Shown: positions 21,755 to 34,243, counted from the first letter of the stretch. The stretch is 64,000 nt of DNA from Erinaceus europaeus (GCF_950295315.1 NC_080185.1:43533737-43597736), one strand, 5' to 3'. Notes: a model not told the origin generated them from the sequence alone. Program-made: numbers and translations.

Positions 21755-21930
21755 TGATTTTTTTTAATATCGTGTAATCATAACTACCTCTAGCTTAGTA
21801 TAAAATGTGTGGGCATCAACTGAGAGAGGTTAGAATACCCATAGATGTGCATGGCTCTACACTAGTTTCCATTTAAAGTGGGATTAAACCAGACACAAAG
21901 AACGCATCCCAGTTCTACAGCCCCATTCTT
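21755..21930 (-). repeat. Inverted duplicate segment, copy 1
   Basis: The reverse complement matches 43301-43475 over about 175 bp at roughly 93 percent by eye (for example AAATGGAAACTAGTGTAGAG and CACATCTATGGGTATTCTAA). It adjoins a type A long-form SINE tail, as does the other copy. I have not seen it elsewhere in the window. Confidence 0.85.
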
Positions 21931-22302
21931 TTTTTAAATAACTTTTTGTTTTGTTTTGTCTCCAGGGTTATTGCTGGGGCTCGGTGCCTGCACCATGAAT
22001 TCACTGCTCCTGAAGCCATCCTCCCCCCCCCTTTTGTTGCCCTTGTTTTGCTTTTTTATTGTTGTTGTGGTTATTACTATTACTGTTGTCATTGTTGTTG
22101 GATAGGACAGAGAGAAATGGAGAGAGGAGAGGAAGACAGAGAGGGAGAGAAAGATAGACACCTGCAGACTTGCTTCACCGCCTGTGAAGCGACCCCCCCT
22201 GCAAGTGGGGGAGCCGGGGACTCCAACCGGGATCCTGATGCCGGTTCTTGCGCTTCGCGCTACCTGCGCTTAACCCATTATGCTACCGCCCGACCCCCCA
22301 GC
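21931..22302 (-). repeat. Type A SINE, long form, minus strand
   Basis: GTCTCCAGGGTTATTGCTGG tail, GGATAGGACAGAGAGAAATG body and CCATTATGCTACCGCCCGAC head. Complete. Confidence 0.94.
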
Positions 22303-22424
22303 CCTATTATAAAGAGTGGAAAATCAACCCATTTTATATGATGTGGTGTTCTTTATAGTTCAGTCACTACAGCTATGACACAATTATATTTCATACACTA
22401 GAAGACCGCTGAAACCGAGTTTAG

Positions 22425-22782
22425 TACATTATAATAAAGCAGAAGACTCTGGGGGAGGAAGGTAAAAGTGGGGGTGGAGAGGGTTCTGAGGTCCTGGTGC
22501 ATGATGGTGGGGAAAAAAACTAGCAATTAGGTTGGGGTTGAGAGTGTTTTTTTTTTATTTATGAAATGGAAATATTGACAAGACCATAGGATAAGAGGGA
22601 CACAACTCCACACAATTCTCACCACTAGGACTCAGCACCCCATCTCTCTCCCTTGATAGCTTTCCCATTCTTTATCCCTCTGGGAGTGTTTTGCAGGCAC
22701 CTATCATGAGGAGATGAGAGACTGTACCGATGTGTCAACAACTGTACTATAAACCATTAACTTCCAATAATATGATGGAATA
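22425..22782 (+). repeat. L1 3' UTR end, split by a reverse U repeat
   Basis: GAGGTCCTGGTGCATGATGG precedes the break. TTTGCAGGCACCTATCATGA and TGTACTATAAACCATTAACT follow it. Confidence 0.8.
22545..22690 (-). mobile_element. U repeat, 5'-truncated, minus strand, in L1
   Basis: Reverse of the family end: TGAAATGGAAATATTGACAA, CCATAGGATAAGAGGGACAC, TGATAGCTTTCCCATTCTTT. The repeated flank GAGTGTTTT on both sides suggests retroposition. Confidence 0.8.
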
Positions 22783-22797
22783 AAAGAGCTCTTTATC

Positions 22798-23033
22798 GGG
22801 AGCCAGGCGGTAGTGCAGCAGGTGCAAGAACCGGCATAAGGATCCCGGTTCGAGCGCCTGGCTCCCCACCTGCGGTGGTGGGGGGGGGTCGCTTCACAAG
22901 TGGTGAAGCAGGTCTGTCTTCCCCTCCCCTCTCCATTTCTCTCTATCCTACCCAACAATGACAACATCAATAATTACTACAACAATAAAACAACAGGGGC
23001 AACAAAAGGGAATAAATAAATAAATGTTTAAAA
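22798..23033 (+). mobile_element. Type A SINE with perfect target duplication
   Basis: GGGAGCCAGGCGGTAGTGCA head to AATAAATAAATGTTTAAAA. AAAGAGCTCTTTATC is repeated at 22783-22797 and 23034-23048. Confidence 0.95.
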
Positions 23034-23278
23034 AAAGAGCTCTTTATCTATTTTGAGGAATGAGATGGAAATAGGGAGACTAAGAAAGAGAGAGAGAGAC
23101 TCAAACTCTATACATAAGTGATAGTCTTCTTTAGTGAAGGTAAGTTGTTCAAGCTGACTGCCCACAATGAACAAGAAATATAAATCAATTCTATCTCTCT
23201 AGCAATTTGCCTGCTGTTGCAAAAATCCATCATTTCAGCATTTCATAGCTGTCTGAATAAACAACAATCCTAAGACTA

Positions 23279-23386
<108 letters not shown>

Positions 23387-23642
23387 CTAAAAAAAAAAGG
23401 CACACAGAGAATACACAGATGAATACACCAAACATGCTTTGCTTCATACAAAACAGTACTGAACACGTTTTAGATATCTACTTTATGTGAAACTAGAAAT
23501 CCATACAGTTTCAAAAATAAACTAGTGTCCACTTCAATGTACTTAAGATAGATACATTGGCTTGGCCAAGGTTCCGTGGCATAATAGACTATAGGTCAGA
23601 TTTGTACATTTTCTTTCCTTATTTCTTTCTCTATTTCTTTTT

Positions 23643-23832
23643 AAAGATTTATTTCTTTATTAAGGATGGTGAAGGAGGGAGGGAAAGAGAGAGAGAAGGG
23701 AGAGAGAGGGAGAGGAGAAGGGGAGAGAGAGAGAAACCAGAGCATCACTCTGGCACATGCAATGCCAGGGATCAAACTTGGGACCTCTTGAGAGACCAGT
23801 ACTCCAGGGAGTATGCCACTTCTTGGTTACCA
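23643..23832 (-). repeat. Type D SINE, minus strand, GA-rich tail
   Basis: AAAGATTTATTTCTTTATTA, a GA tract, then CCAGAGCATCACTCTGGCAC and CCAGGGATCAAACTTGGGAC. Confidence 0.85.
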
Positions 23833-23884
23833 AATATATATATTTTCTAGGTGTGCGTTATAACATCAAGAACATGATTTTGAT

Positions 23885-24053
23885 TCATGGGGCTGAGAAA
23901 TGGTACACCGGGTTGAGCATAGACATTATCATGTGCAAGAATCCAGGTTCGATCCTGATCCCAACCCTGATCAGGGGTGACCCTGATCCCACCTGCAGGG
24001 GTGAGAAATTTCACAAGCAGTGAAGCAGTGCTGCAGGTTTTGGTCTCTCTTCT

Positions 24054-24089
<36 letters not shown>

Positions 24090-24230
24090 CCTCCCTCCCT
24101 CCCTCCCTCTCTCCCTCTCCCTCTCCCTCTCCTTCCTCCATATATATCACCCTGACTCTCTCCAAGTCCTTCCCTCACAACTTCCCTGCCTCTATCAAAA
24201 ATAATAATAAGTAAATAAAGAAGAATATGA
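23885..24230 (+). repeat. Type B SINE with internal duplication and CT tract
   Basis: TGAGAAATGGTACACCGGGT head. The CCTGATCCCAACC segment is repeated around 23956-23993, and a (CT)n/(CCCT)n tract runs from 24043 to 24135. Confidence 0.8.
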
Positions 24231-24854
24231 CTTAATCCATTGTAGTGGGAAAAGGAATCCAAGAGACTATGGATGGAGAGGGAGAGGGGAGGGGGAGATA
24301 AGAGAGAAGACACTATTTGGAACATAATTTCTAATTAATTTCATTGTGCTAGCTGTGGAATTAATATTGCAGAGAATTGTGATTCCGCCAATTTAGGAAA
24401 AACAGAATGAACTACGTAGTCTGGAATCACAATGACTCAGAGAGGACACATTAAATCAAACCTACGAAAATCATATAATGCCTGCATCAGAGGATTATGA
24501 ATATGTTCCTAAATTTGGGAGACTGTTTTGAAAGCTCATGTGAAGAGTACAATTAAAATAGAACAGAATGACTTCTGAACTTATGCAACTTAACAGTCCA
24601 AGAAAAGGGAGGAAAGCGAAATAATAATATTAATGATCTACAGGTTTGACGAGTAAATGGATCATAATAATAACACTAATAAACAGGTTTGCAAAAATAA
24701 GTAGATTCTAAGTTTCTAATCAATTATAGTACAGAGCCCACTTGAGTAAAATATGTACTTTATTAAGATACTTATATGATAGCTACCTCTTTCTCATCTT
24801 CTCCCACTCCCCCACTCCCCCATACATTTATACTTTATTTTTTTTTAAATTTTA
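24231..24854. other. Intronic sequence, nothing recognised
   Basis: About 600 bp of AT-rich single-copy-like intron 9. Confidence 0.5.
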
Positions 24855-25135
24855 TATATATATATGTATATAATATATATATATATATATATTCCCTTTT
24901 GTTGCCCTGGTTTGTTGTAGTTATTCTTGTTGTCATTGTTGGATAGGACAGAGAGAAATGGAGGGCGAGGGAGACAGAAAGGAGGAGAGAAAGGTAGACA
25001 CCTACAGACCTGTTTCACCGCTTGTGAAGGGATTTCCCTGCAGGTGGGGAGCCGAGGGCTTGAACTGAGATCCTTAAACAGGTCCATGCACTTCACGCCA
25101 TGTGTGCTTAACTCACTGTGCTACCACCCAACCCC
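24855..25135 (-). repeat. Type A SINE, minus strand, behind (TA)n
   Basis: (TA)n at about 24853-24891, then TTCCCTTTTGTTGCCCTGGT to CTCACTGTGCTACCACCCAA. Confidence 0.92.
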
Positions 25136-25324
25136 ACATTTATACTTTCAAAACTGGTTCACTTCAAATTCCAAGGGGTGATATCTGCTCACCAAAAATG
25201 AGAGAGACAGACAGAGACAGAGAGATGGGGGAGAGAACGTATCTCAGTATTTGTGAGATCCTCTATGTAGCAAGGGATTGGGCATAAGTAAAGAACGATC
25301 ACTCCATATAATCTAAGATACTTG

Positions 25325-25550
25325 AGGGCTAGGGAGATAGCATAATGGTTAAGCAAAAAATGGCTTTCATGTCCAAGGCATCAGAGGTCTCCAGGTTCAA
25401 TCCCCAGTATCATCACAAGCCAGAACTGAGCAGTGCTTTGGTAAAATAAATGAAGGAAAGAAGGAAGGAAGGAAGGAAGGAAGGAAGGAAGGAAGGAAGG
25501 AAGGAAGGAAGGAAGGAAGGAAGGGAGGATGGAAGGAAGGATGGAAGACA
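25325..25550 (+). repeat. Type C SINE with (GGAA)n
   Basis: GGGAGATAGCATAATGGTTA head and CAAGCCAGAACTGAGCAGTG core. A (GGAA)n run of about 95 bp starts at 25452. Confidence 0.9.
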
Positions 25551-25854
25551 AAAATCTTTAACTAATGAAATCATCCATGTAGATGTTTATGTGTGGATTC
25601 ATATATAGCGGGGATATATGATCTCTCATCTGAAAGGAACCTACACACACCAGCAGACCCGAATATAATGTTCAATCTGCATCAATGATCTGGTCCCTTG
25701 CGTGGAAAGTATTTGCTTTATGAATGACATATAGTAATTAAACAGGAAAAGATGTAGCAGCTCGAAACCAAAATCTAGAAACACTTCCTGGAATCTGGAG
25801 TGAGGGGATGAAATTTTCCAAACTGTTAGCTGGCCCCCAGTGTCACTTTAAGTT
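25551..25854. other. Intronic sequence, nothing recognised
   Basis: Single-copy-like intron 9, no coding signal. Confidence 0.5.
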
Positions 25855-25997
25855 TTATTCATTCATTCATTCATTCATTCATTTTACCAGAGCACTGCTC
25901 AGTACTGGTTTATGGTGGTGTGAGGGTTTGAACCTGGGACCATAGAGCCTCAAACATGAGTATGTTTGCATAACCATTATGCTATCACCCCCACCAC
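25855..25997 (-). repeat. Type C SINE, minus strand, with (ATTC)n
   Basis: (ATTC)n at 25856-25882, ACCAGAGCACTGCTCAGTAC and TTTGCATAACCATTATGCTA. Confidence 0.92.
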
Positions 25998-26094
25998 TGG
26001 TGCCACTTTAAGAGTGTGACTTTTCTTTTCATTCTCTCCCTGCTCACTCATTTCCTGTGTTTTTTGTCTGTTTGCTTTAAAAGAAATGGCACAG

Positions 26095-26285
26095 CCAGGG
26101 CCAGGTGGTGAAATACCCAATTGACTGCATATGTTACCATGTGCAAGGACCCAGATTCAAGCCTCTGGTCCCCACCTGCAGAGATGAAGCTTCACGAGTG
26201 GTGTAGGTCTCTGTCTCTCTCTCTCCCTCTTTATCTTCCCCAGACCATCTCTATCTCTTGTTTCTATCCAATAAATGAAGAAAAG
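26095..26285 (+). repeat. Type B SINE
   Basis: CAGGGCCAGGTGGTGAAATA head, CAGATTCAAGCCTCTGGTCC B box, ending ATCCAATAAATGAAG. Confidence 0.88.
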
Positions 26286-26392
26286 GCGGAAGGAAGGAAT
26301 AAAGAAAGAAGGGAGGAAAGGACAAAAGGAAAGGAAGAAGGAAAAAATGAAGGAACAAGGAAGGAAAGAAGGAAGGAGGGAGGGAGGGGGAA
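26277..26392 (+). repeat. Purine tract (GGAA/AGGG)
   Basis: Nearly uninterrupted A/G run derived from the preceding SINE tail. It yields long open frames without coding meaning. Confidence 0.85.
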
Positions 26393-26394
26393 TG

Positions 26395-26605
26395 GGATGG
26401 GGGGCAAGTAGTGACATACCTGACAGAGCACACACATTACCATGCACAAGGACATGTTCAATTCCCATGTCCCCATCTGCAGGGGGGGAAGCTTCAGGAG
26501 GGGTGAAGCAGGGCTACAGGTATCTCTCTTTCATGTTCTCTCTCTCTCTCTTCCCTCTCAATTTGTCTCCAGACAATAAACAAATAAAAACACTGAAAAT
26601 ATTAA
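26395..26605 (+). repeat. Type B SINE
   Basis: GATGGGGGGCAAGTAGTGAC head, GACATGTTCAATTCCCATGT B box and a GACAATAAACAAATAAAAAC end. Confidence 0.85.
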
Positions 26606-26617
26606 AGAAAGAATGGG

Positions 26618-26822
26618 GTGAGGGGCCAGACTGTGGCACACCTGGTTAAGCACACACAAGACCCAGGTTCAGACCTCTGGTCCCCATTCACAGGGGGAAA
26701 GCTTCTTCACAAGTGGTGAAGCAGGGCAGCAGGTATCTCTCTTTCACATTCCCTTTCTATGTCCCCCACTCCTCTCAATTTCTCTCTGAGTCTATCGAAT
26801 AATAAATAAATACATATATATT
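26618..26822 (+). repeat. Type B SINE
   Basis: GGGGCCAGACTGTGGCACAC head. Third B copy in a row in the same direction. Confidence 0.9.
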
Positions 26823-26824
26823 TA

Positions 26825-27648
<824 letters not shown>

Positions 27649-27657
27649 CTAGAAGAG

Positions 27658-27712
<55 letters not shown>

Positions 27713-27714
27713 AG
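27658..27714. repeat. (CA)n(GA)n microsatellite
   Basis: (CA)n at about 27662-27693 and (GA)n to 27712, ten bases upstream of exon 8 in the gene's sense. In the gene's sense it gives a CT/TG tract next to the acceptor. Confidence 0.9.
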
Positions 27715-27764
27715 GAGGGAGCTTCAAGTTAGTTTGGTTGCTCTTGTTTTCATTTTCATTTTAT

Positions 27765-28047
27765 TTTTAATATTTTTTTATTTATTCCCTTTTGTTGCCC
27801 TTGTTTTATTGTTGTAGTTATTACTATTGTTGTTATTGATGTCATTGTTGTTGGATAGGACAGAGAGAAATGGAGAGAGGAGGGGAAGACAGAGAGGGGG
27901 AGAGAAAGACACCTGCAAACCTGCTTCACTGCCTGTGAATCAACTCCCCTGCAGGTGGGGAGGCAGGGGCTCGAATCAGAAGCCTCATGCGGGTCCTTGC
28001 ACTTTGCGCCACCTGCACTTAACCTGCTGCGCTACCGCCTGACTCCC
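27765..28047 (-). repeat. Type A SINE, minus strand
   Basis: TTTATTCCCTTTTGTTGCCC to CTGCGCTACCGCCTGACTCC. Confidence 0.94.
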
Positions 28048-28124
28048 TTGTTTTCATTTTTAATGTGATGCCAAGGAATGAACTGAAGACTTTGCAAATG
28101 CTTGATACTAACAGGCTGCATGCC

Positions 28125-28156
28125 CAGCCCAACTTTTATTATCCTTATTTTTAAAA

Positions 28157-28195
<39 letters not shown>

Positions 28196-28310
28196 CAGCA
28201 ATGAAGCTTCTTTTAATGTGGTGGGGGCCAGGCCTGAACCTGAGTCACACACATGGCCAAGCCAAACTGGCTCTTCTCACATGGTAATGTGGGTGCCATC
28301 ACCCAGCCCC
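28125..28310 (-). repeat. Type B SINE, minus strand, with (GA)n
   Basis: TTTTTAAAAAGGAGAGAGAG run, then GTGGGGGCCAGGCCTGAACC and GTGCCATCACCCAGCCCC. Confidence 0.75.
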
Positions 28311-28624
28311 CAAATGCCACTTCTTTCCCCAAAGAATAGCTTCTTTCACAATAAGCTGAAGCTCCAATATAACCAACAAGCAGAGTTTTTTTTTTTTTCT
28401 GTCATTCCCCTCTCCCATACTGAGCACAGTCATAGGCACAGAAAGTTGGCACAATATACTGGTATTAAGTAATTCTTGTTACTTCAGGCCTTTCGACACC
28501 CTTCACACTTAGATAATCAAACCACTATGAGAAAAATAAGCAAACTGGTTTGCTGTTTCCACTCTTCTGAAAGTTTCCTTTGCATGCATAGATTTTCTAA
28601 AACAAAACAAAACAAAAACACCTC
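28311..28624. other. Intronic sequence, nothing recognised
   Basis: Single-copy-like intron 7. Confidence 0.45.
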
Positions 28625-28849
28625 AATGGCCAATGAGATAGATCACTTGCATTGAAGGGACCTTTGGTATTATGGTCCTGGTCACTCACTCTATCTTATC
28701 TTATCTTATCTTTAGTTGCCACCAGGGTTATCACTAGGGCTCGGTGGCTGCATGATGAATCCACTGTTCCCAGCAGCCAATTTTACCTTTTTTTTTTTTT
28801 TCTATTTTTTACTGACAGTACACAGAAAAATTCAGAGGAGTGGGGAGAT

Positions 28850-28882
<33 letters not shown>

Positions 28883-29005
28883 TCCTGCAGATCTGCCTCA
28901 CAGCTTGTGAACTGTAACCCCCCTTCAGGTGGGAAGTGGGGGCTCGAACCGGGGTCCTTACAGATGATATGTGCATTTAACTGGTTCACCACTGCCACAG
29001 GCCAC

Positions 29006-29052
<47 letters not shown>

Positions 29053-29100
29053 CTATCTCTATCTCTCTGTCTTTATCTTTTAATTAATAAATAAATAAAA
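28625..29100 (+). repeat. Type C/D-like SINE with (TATC)n, split by a type A-like SINE
   Basis: CCAATGAGATAGATCACTTG head. (TATCT)n precedes the inserted element (28713-29003) and (TATC)n at about 29006-29053 follows it. CACTCTATCT on both sides fits a target duplication. Confidence 0.7.
28713..29003 (-). mobile_element. SINE (long-form tail), minus strand
   Basis: TTGCCACCAGGGTTATCACT tail, CAGGTGGGAAGTGGGGGCTC and CTGGTTCACCACTGCCACAG head. It includes a (GATA)/(GACA) microsatellite near 28850. Confidence 0.8.
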
Positions 29101-29158
29101 TGTGACCTAGAGGAACTCCAATAGTTGCTTTCTATTATACCCTAAAATGCAATATTGA

Positions 29159-29445
29159 GGGGGTCAGGTGGTAGGCGCAGCAGGTTAAGCGAATGTGGTG
29201 CAAAGCACAAGGACTGGCATGAGGATCCCGGTTCGAGCCCCCAGCTCCCCACCTGCAGGGGAGATGCTTCACAGGTGGGGAGGCAGGTCTGCAGGTGTCT
29301 ATCTTTCTCTCCCCCTCTCTGTCTTCCCCACTTCTCTCCATTTCTCTCTGTCCCATCCAACAACAATGACATCATGAGCAACAATAATAACTACAACAAC
29401 AAAACAACAAGGGCAACAAAAGGGAAAATAAGTAATAATAAAAAA
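29159..29445 (+). mobile_element. Type A SINE
   Basis: GGGGGTCAGGTGGTAGGCGC head to CAACAAAAGGGAAAATAAGT. Flanks AAATGCAATATTGA and AAATGCAATACTGA (near 29475) fit a target duplication. Confidence 0.9.
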
Positions 29446-29551
29446 GGTTGCCACTCCAAAAGTAATTTTTAAAAAATGCAATACTGACGAGTAATTCACC
29501 TTACTATGAAGAATATGACTGACATTAAAGTAAAAAAAAAGACTGTAGTTA

Positions 29552-29671
29552 GAGATGGGAGTAGGTAGCACAGTGATTCTGTGAACAGATTCTCATGCCT
29601 GAGGCTCTGAGGTCCCAAGTTCAATTCCCCATATATACCACCATAAGCCAGAGCTGAGCAGTGCTCTGGTA

Positions 29672-29705
<34 letters not shown>
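29552..29705 (+). repeat. Type C SINE
   Basis: GCATGAGGCT-type core (CATGCCTGAGGCTCTGAGGT) and CACCATAAGCCAGAGCTGAG, AATAA-rich end. Confidence 0.9.
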
Positions 29706-29707
<2 letters not shown>

Positions 29708-30274
29708 ACTGTAGTTGGTTCAAATAAATTGTGACCCCCAGTGAAAAACATGGACAAGACTGTACTGAATACGGGCTCAAAGAGACAATAAAAAGTACCC
29801 TCCTTTCCTCAGACACAAGGACACATTCTTTTCTCTAACCACCTTCTGTGTTGTGACAAAAGAAATGTCTGACTAGACAGCACACCCCAGACCCTCCAAA
29901 ACACCTGAGCACTCACTTTAAGGAAGGGTCACGAATAGATAATTTCCCACTGCGTGGTTGTTATGCAAAGGACCAAGAAAGTTCTTCTTTCTTATCTTCA
30001 AAGCCCAGCAAAGGGCAAAATTAAATTGCTGTAGCATGTCATGAAGCTTTATATATTTGAAAAGGTCTGGGAGGAAATATTGTAAATAGATGGAGGAAGG
30101 AGAGCAGGGAGTACAATTCAGAAAGGTCAATCCAGACCAGAAGTAATTGGGAAAAATCCAGGGACTCAGGTGTAGAGACTGACACACACCGTGTGTGGCT
30201 GTGAAAGTATACCCTGAAACCTGACCATTCTGGAAAATATTGCTGAGTTGCGAAATGAAAAAGTCAAGAAGGAA
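29706..30274. other. Intronic sequence, nothing recognised
   Basis: About 570 bp of single-copy-like intron 7. A 142-codon minus-strand open frame at 29918-30346 shows no family that I recognise and enters SINE sequence, so it is not called. Confidence 0.5.
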
Positions 30275-30620
30275 ATTCTCAGTTCCCACCTGCAGGAGGC
30301 AAGCAGGTAACGCAGTGCTACAGGTGCCTGCATTTCCTTCTTTCACCTTTTCTGGTTCTCTCTGACTTTATACAGTGAAAGAAAGGTAAAGAGAGAGGAA
30401 GGGAGGGAGGGAGGAAGGAAGGGAAGGGAGGAAGGAGAGAAGGCAGAAAGGGAGGGAGGGAGAGGAAGGGGAGAGGAAGGAAGTAAGAGAAGAAGGTTAC
30501 CAGAAGCAGTGGGGTTTTTGTACACACACTAAGCTGTCTCTCCATCTCTCTCCACTCCCCTCTTGATTTCTCTGTCTCTACCCAAATAAATAAATAATTT
30601 TTATAAAGTTATGAGACATA
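30275..30620 (+). repeat. Type B SINE with an internal purine tract
   Basis: The GTTCCCACCTGCAGGAGGCA body is interrupted by a (GGAA/GGGA) run at about 30385-30490. The body then resumes to CCAAATAAATAAATAATTTT. Confidence 0.8.
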
Positions 30621-30649
30621 TACTCAGTGAAGTGCTACTCAAAAATTTG

Positions 30650-30800
30650 GAGAGAGAGAGAGAGACTAAGACTCATGCTTGAGGCTCCAAAGTCCTAGAT
30701 TCATTCCCCTGCACCACCATAAGCTAGAGCTAGGCAGTGCTCTGGTCTTTCTCTATGTATATTTCTCTCTCATTAAAATAAAACTCATAAATATAATTAT
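30650..30800 (+). repeat. Type C SINE
   Basis: CATGCTTGAGGCTCCAAAGT and CACCATAAGCTAGAGCTAGG. Confidence 0.88.
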
Positions 30801-30847
30801 GTTAGTGTATTTTATTTGTGATTAATAGTGGGTTAAAATATTGAAAG

Positions 30848-31078
30848 ATAGGAGCCAGGTGGTGGCGCCCCTAGTTGAGCGCCTATGTTACAGTGCGCAA
30901 GGACCCAGGTTCAAGCCCCTGGTCCCCACCTGCAAGGGGAAAGCTTCACAAGTGGTGAAGTAGTGCTGCAGGTGTCTCTGTGTCTCTCCCTCTCTATCAC
31001 CCCGTTCCCTCTCAATTTCTGGCTGTGTCTATCTGGTAAGTAAATAAAGATAATTAAAACAATTTTTTAAAAAAAAGA
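30848..31078 (+). repeat. Type B SINE
   Basis: GGAGCCAGGTGGTGGCGCCC head, CAGGTTCAAGCCCCTGGTCC B box and an AAGTAAATAAAGATAATT end. Confidence 0.93.
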
Positions 31079-31089
31079 TGGCAAGATTA

Positions 31090-31470
31090 GAGAGTGCAGT
31101 GCCACACCACAGCCACCACCAAATTTGTGTGTTCCCACCCTCTCCCCTCCCAGTAATAACCACAGTAGTTCTCACAAAGGCTTAGAAATGGGTGGTTTGC
31201 TACTGAACTTGTTGGGGCTGTTCGTGTTTCAAGTTCACATGTATCAATCAGTTCCCTAGACTACACATGCAAGTGAAACTATCTTGGCGTTGTCTTTGGT
31301 CTCTTTTTACTTATTTCTCTAAGCATAATCACATGTAGTTGATTTCTTTTGTCCCAAAGAACGGACAATTGTCTTGTTTAATTGCAGAGTAGTATGGCAC
31401 GGAGTAAACAGCCCCTACTTTCTATAGCGAGTCATCTGTCGATAGGCAAAATCATATAGATAGTATTTTT
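31090..31470 (-). repeat. L1 3' end, minus strand
   Basis: The reverse complement holds TTTGGGACAAAAGAAATCAA and ATTATGCTTAGAGAAATAAG, which also occur at 38580-38700 on the plus strand. A different subfamily from 10297-10799. Confidence 0.75.
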
Positions 31471-31474
31471 GAAA

Positions 31475-31692
31475 GCGCTGAGCAGTGGCACACAGGATTA
31501 AGCATACATATTACCATGTGCAAGGACCTGGGTTCAAGTCCCAGTCCCCACCAGTGGGGCGGGGGGCAGGGGGCGGGGGGGGCACTTCACAATTGGTGAA
31601 GCAATGCTACAGGTATTTCTCTTTCTCCCCTTCGATTTCCCATTCTCTCAATTTCTCTGTCCTGTCAAATTCAGAAGTAGTTAAGTAAGGTA
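31475..31692 (+). repeat. Type B SINE with G-rich insert
   Basis: GCTGAGCAGTGGCACACAGG head. A G-run of about 30 bp at 31556-31580 replaces the usual CAGGGGGAAGC segment. Confidence 0.88.
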
Positions 31693-31697
31693 AGTAC

Positions 31698-31912
31698 AGG
31701 CCCAGGTGATGGCACACCTAGTTAAGTGCACCCATCACAGTGCACAAGGACCCAGGTTCAAGGGCCCTGGTCCCCACCTGCATAGGAAAAGCTTCATGAG
31801 TGGTGAAGCAGGGCTGCAGGAGTCTCTATGTCTCTTTCCCCCTCTAACTCCCTAGTCCCCTCTCGATTTCTCTCTGTCTTTATCTAATAATATACAAATT
31901 TTTAAAAAGAAA
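31698..31912 (+). repeat. Type B SINE
   Basis: GCCCAGGTGATGGCACACCT head to TATCTAATAATATACAAATT. Confidence 0.92.
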
Positions 31913-31964
31913 TGTGTTTTTTTAAACACATTTAAAAATAACTTTTTTAAAAAAGGTAATATTG

Positions 31965-32158
31965 GGGCCAGTGGTGATGCATCTGGTTGAGCTCACATAT
32001 TACTATGTGCAAAGACTCAGGTTCAAGTCCCAGTCCCCACCAGCAGGGCAGGAAGCTTCATGAGTGGTGAAGCAGTGCGATAGGCGTCTCTCTCTCCCTT
32101 CCCTCTTGATTTCTGTCTGTCTTATCCAAAGCAAATAAATAAAGTATTTTTAAAAGGC
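31965..32158 (+). repeat. Type B SINE
   Basis: GGGGCCAGTGGTGATGCATC head, CAGGTTCAAGTCCCAGTCCC B box and a CAAATAAATAAAGTATTTTT end. Confidence 0.92.
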
Positions 32159-32166
32159 ACACACAT

Positions 32167-32727
<561 letters not shown>

Positions 32728-32854
32728 CTATCAGGAACAAGCAGGGACACAGCTGTTACTCGCATGTGGCAGGTGAACAGGTATACAGTCTTCAGACACC
32801 CCCCTGAAACGTCATCTGAAAGTCTAATTTTGTAACAGTTCATTTATGTTAATG

Positions 32855-32980
32855 AGAGAGACAGAAAGAAATAATATAGCACTGCTCAGCACTAGCTTAT
32901 GGTGGGGCTGGGGACTGAACCTGAGACCACAGAAGGGAAGTCTTTTGCAGAAGCACTATGAAATCTTCCCAGCCTTATTT
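32855..32980 (-). repeat. Type C SINE, minus strand
   Basis: GCACTGCTCAGCACTAGCTT, GGGGACTGAACCTGAGACCA. Confidence 0.85.
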
Positions 32981-32984
32981 ATGT

Positions 32985-33180
32985 ATTTAATTAGTTATGA
33001 GACAGGGAACTGAGAAGAGAGAGAGAGAGAGAGAGGAAGAAGGAGAAGGGAGAGGAGGAGGAGGGAGAGGAACAAATAGAACCAGAGCATAACTCTGGCA
33101 CATGCAATGCCAGGAATCAAACTTGGGATCTCCTGATTGAAAAGTCCAACACTTAATCCACTGTGCCACCTCCAGGGATG
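32985..33180 (-). repeat. Type D SINE, minus strand
   Basis: GA-rich tail, CCAGAGCATAACTCTGGCAC and CCAGGAATCAAACTTGGGAT. Confidence 0.88.
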
Positions 33181-33474
33181 CAGTTCTCTTCCTTACGAAT
33201 GCTCAAAAGGAACTCTCAGTTAATCAAAGAGCTAGGAGACTTAACACTTTCAAGTTTATAAAGCACAGTGAGAACAGAATGGCTCTCCCATTTTACTGCA
33301 GTATCCTCTTCCTGGTTTGTGTCAAAGCTGTTTGTTCCAGTAAGACATGGGAAGCCGTGTTGGGACTAACTGGCCTCCTCTGTCTCTCTTCATGCAGGAG
33401 TCTGTGTGAAACTGTGAATGCGCCATTACCATCCCTCATCTGATTCTCCAGTGAGCTTGCTCTCCCTTAAGAAC
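33181..33474. other. Intronic sequence, nothing recognised
   Basis: Single-copy-like intron 6. Confidence 0.5.
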
Positions 33475-33765
33475 TTTCTATTTATTTATTTATTCCTTTA
33501 TGTTGCCCTTGTTGTTTTCTCGTTGTTGTAGTTATTGTTGTTGTTGTTATTGATGTCGTCATTGTTGGATAGGACAGAGAGAAATGGAGAGAGGAGGGGA
33601 AGACAGAGAAGGGAAAGAAAGACAGACACCTGCAGACCTGCTTCACCGCTTGTGAAGTGACTCCCCTGCAGGTGGGGAGCTGGGGGCTGGAACCAGGATC
33701 TTAAGGCTAGTCCTTGTGCTTTGTGCCATCTGTGCTTAACCCACTGCACTACCGCCCGACTCCCC
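33475..33765 (-). repeat. Type A SINE, minus strand
   Basis: TTTATTTATTTATTCCTTTA to CACTGCACTACCGCCCGACT. Near complete. Confidence 0.94.
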
Positions 33766-33944
33766 TTTAAGAACTTTGATGACAGCGAGGGTACTCCTTA
33801 GCCTGAGAGCTGCTCAACTTCTGGCAAGGATTTTCTCCCCCCCCCAAGAGACATGAGTAAGTGAAATACAGAGATGTGTTAAGGTGGGGGATTCTTTTGA
33901 GGGAAAACAGTCCACTATGTGCAGCTTGTTTAAATCTCATTGGC

Positions 33945-34060
33945 TCCTTTCTTTCTTTCTTTCTTTCTCTTTCTTTCTTTTCCTTCCTTCCTTCCTTCTT
34001 TCCTTCCTTCTTTCCTTCCTTCCTTCCTTCCTTCCTTCCTTCCTTCCTTTCTCCCGCTCT
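33945..34060 (+). repeat. (CTTT)n/(CCTT)n microsatellite
   Basis: Pure pyrimidine run of about 110 bp. It forms the tail side of the minus-strand SINE that follows. Confidence 0.92.
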
Positions 34061-34064
34061 CTCT

Positions 34065-34240
34065 CTCTCTTTTTATTTTTACTTGATATCACAGAGAGGA
34101 AATGAAGGGGGAAGGGAGCAAGAAAGATAGACACCTGCAGACCTGCTTCATTGCTCCCCCTGCAGGTGGAGGGTGCAGAATCCAGGTCCTTGTACTTGGC
34201 CAAGTGTATGCTCAACTGGGAGCCCCACAGTCCAGCTCCC
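34065..34240 (-). repeat. SINE (A/B type), minus strand
   Basis: ACACCTGCAGACCTGCTTCA and CCCCCTGCAGGTGGAGGGTG, ending at CAGTCCAGCTCCC. Confidence 0.8.
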
Positions 34241-34243
34241 AAC

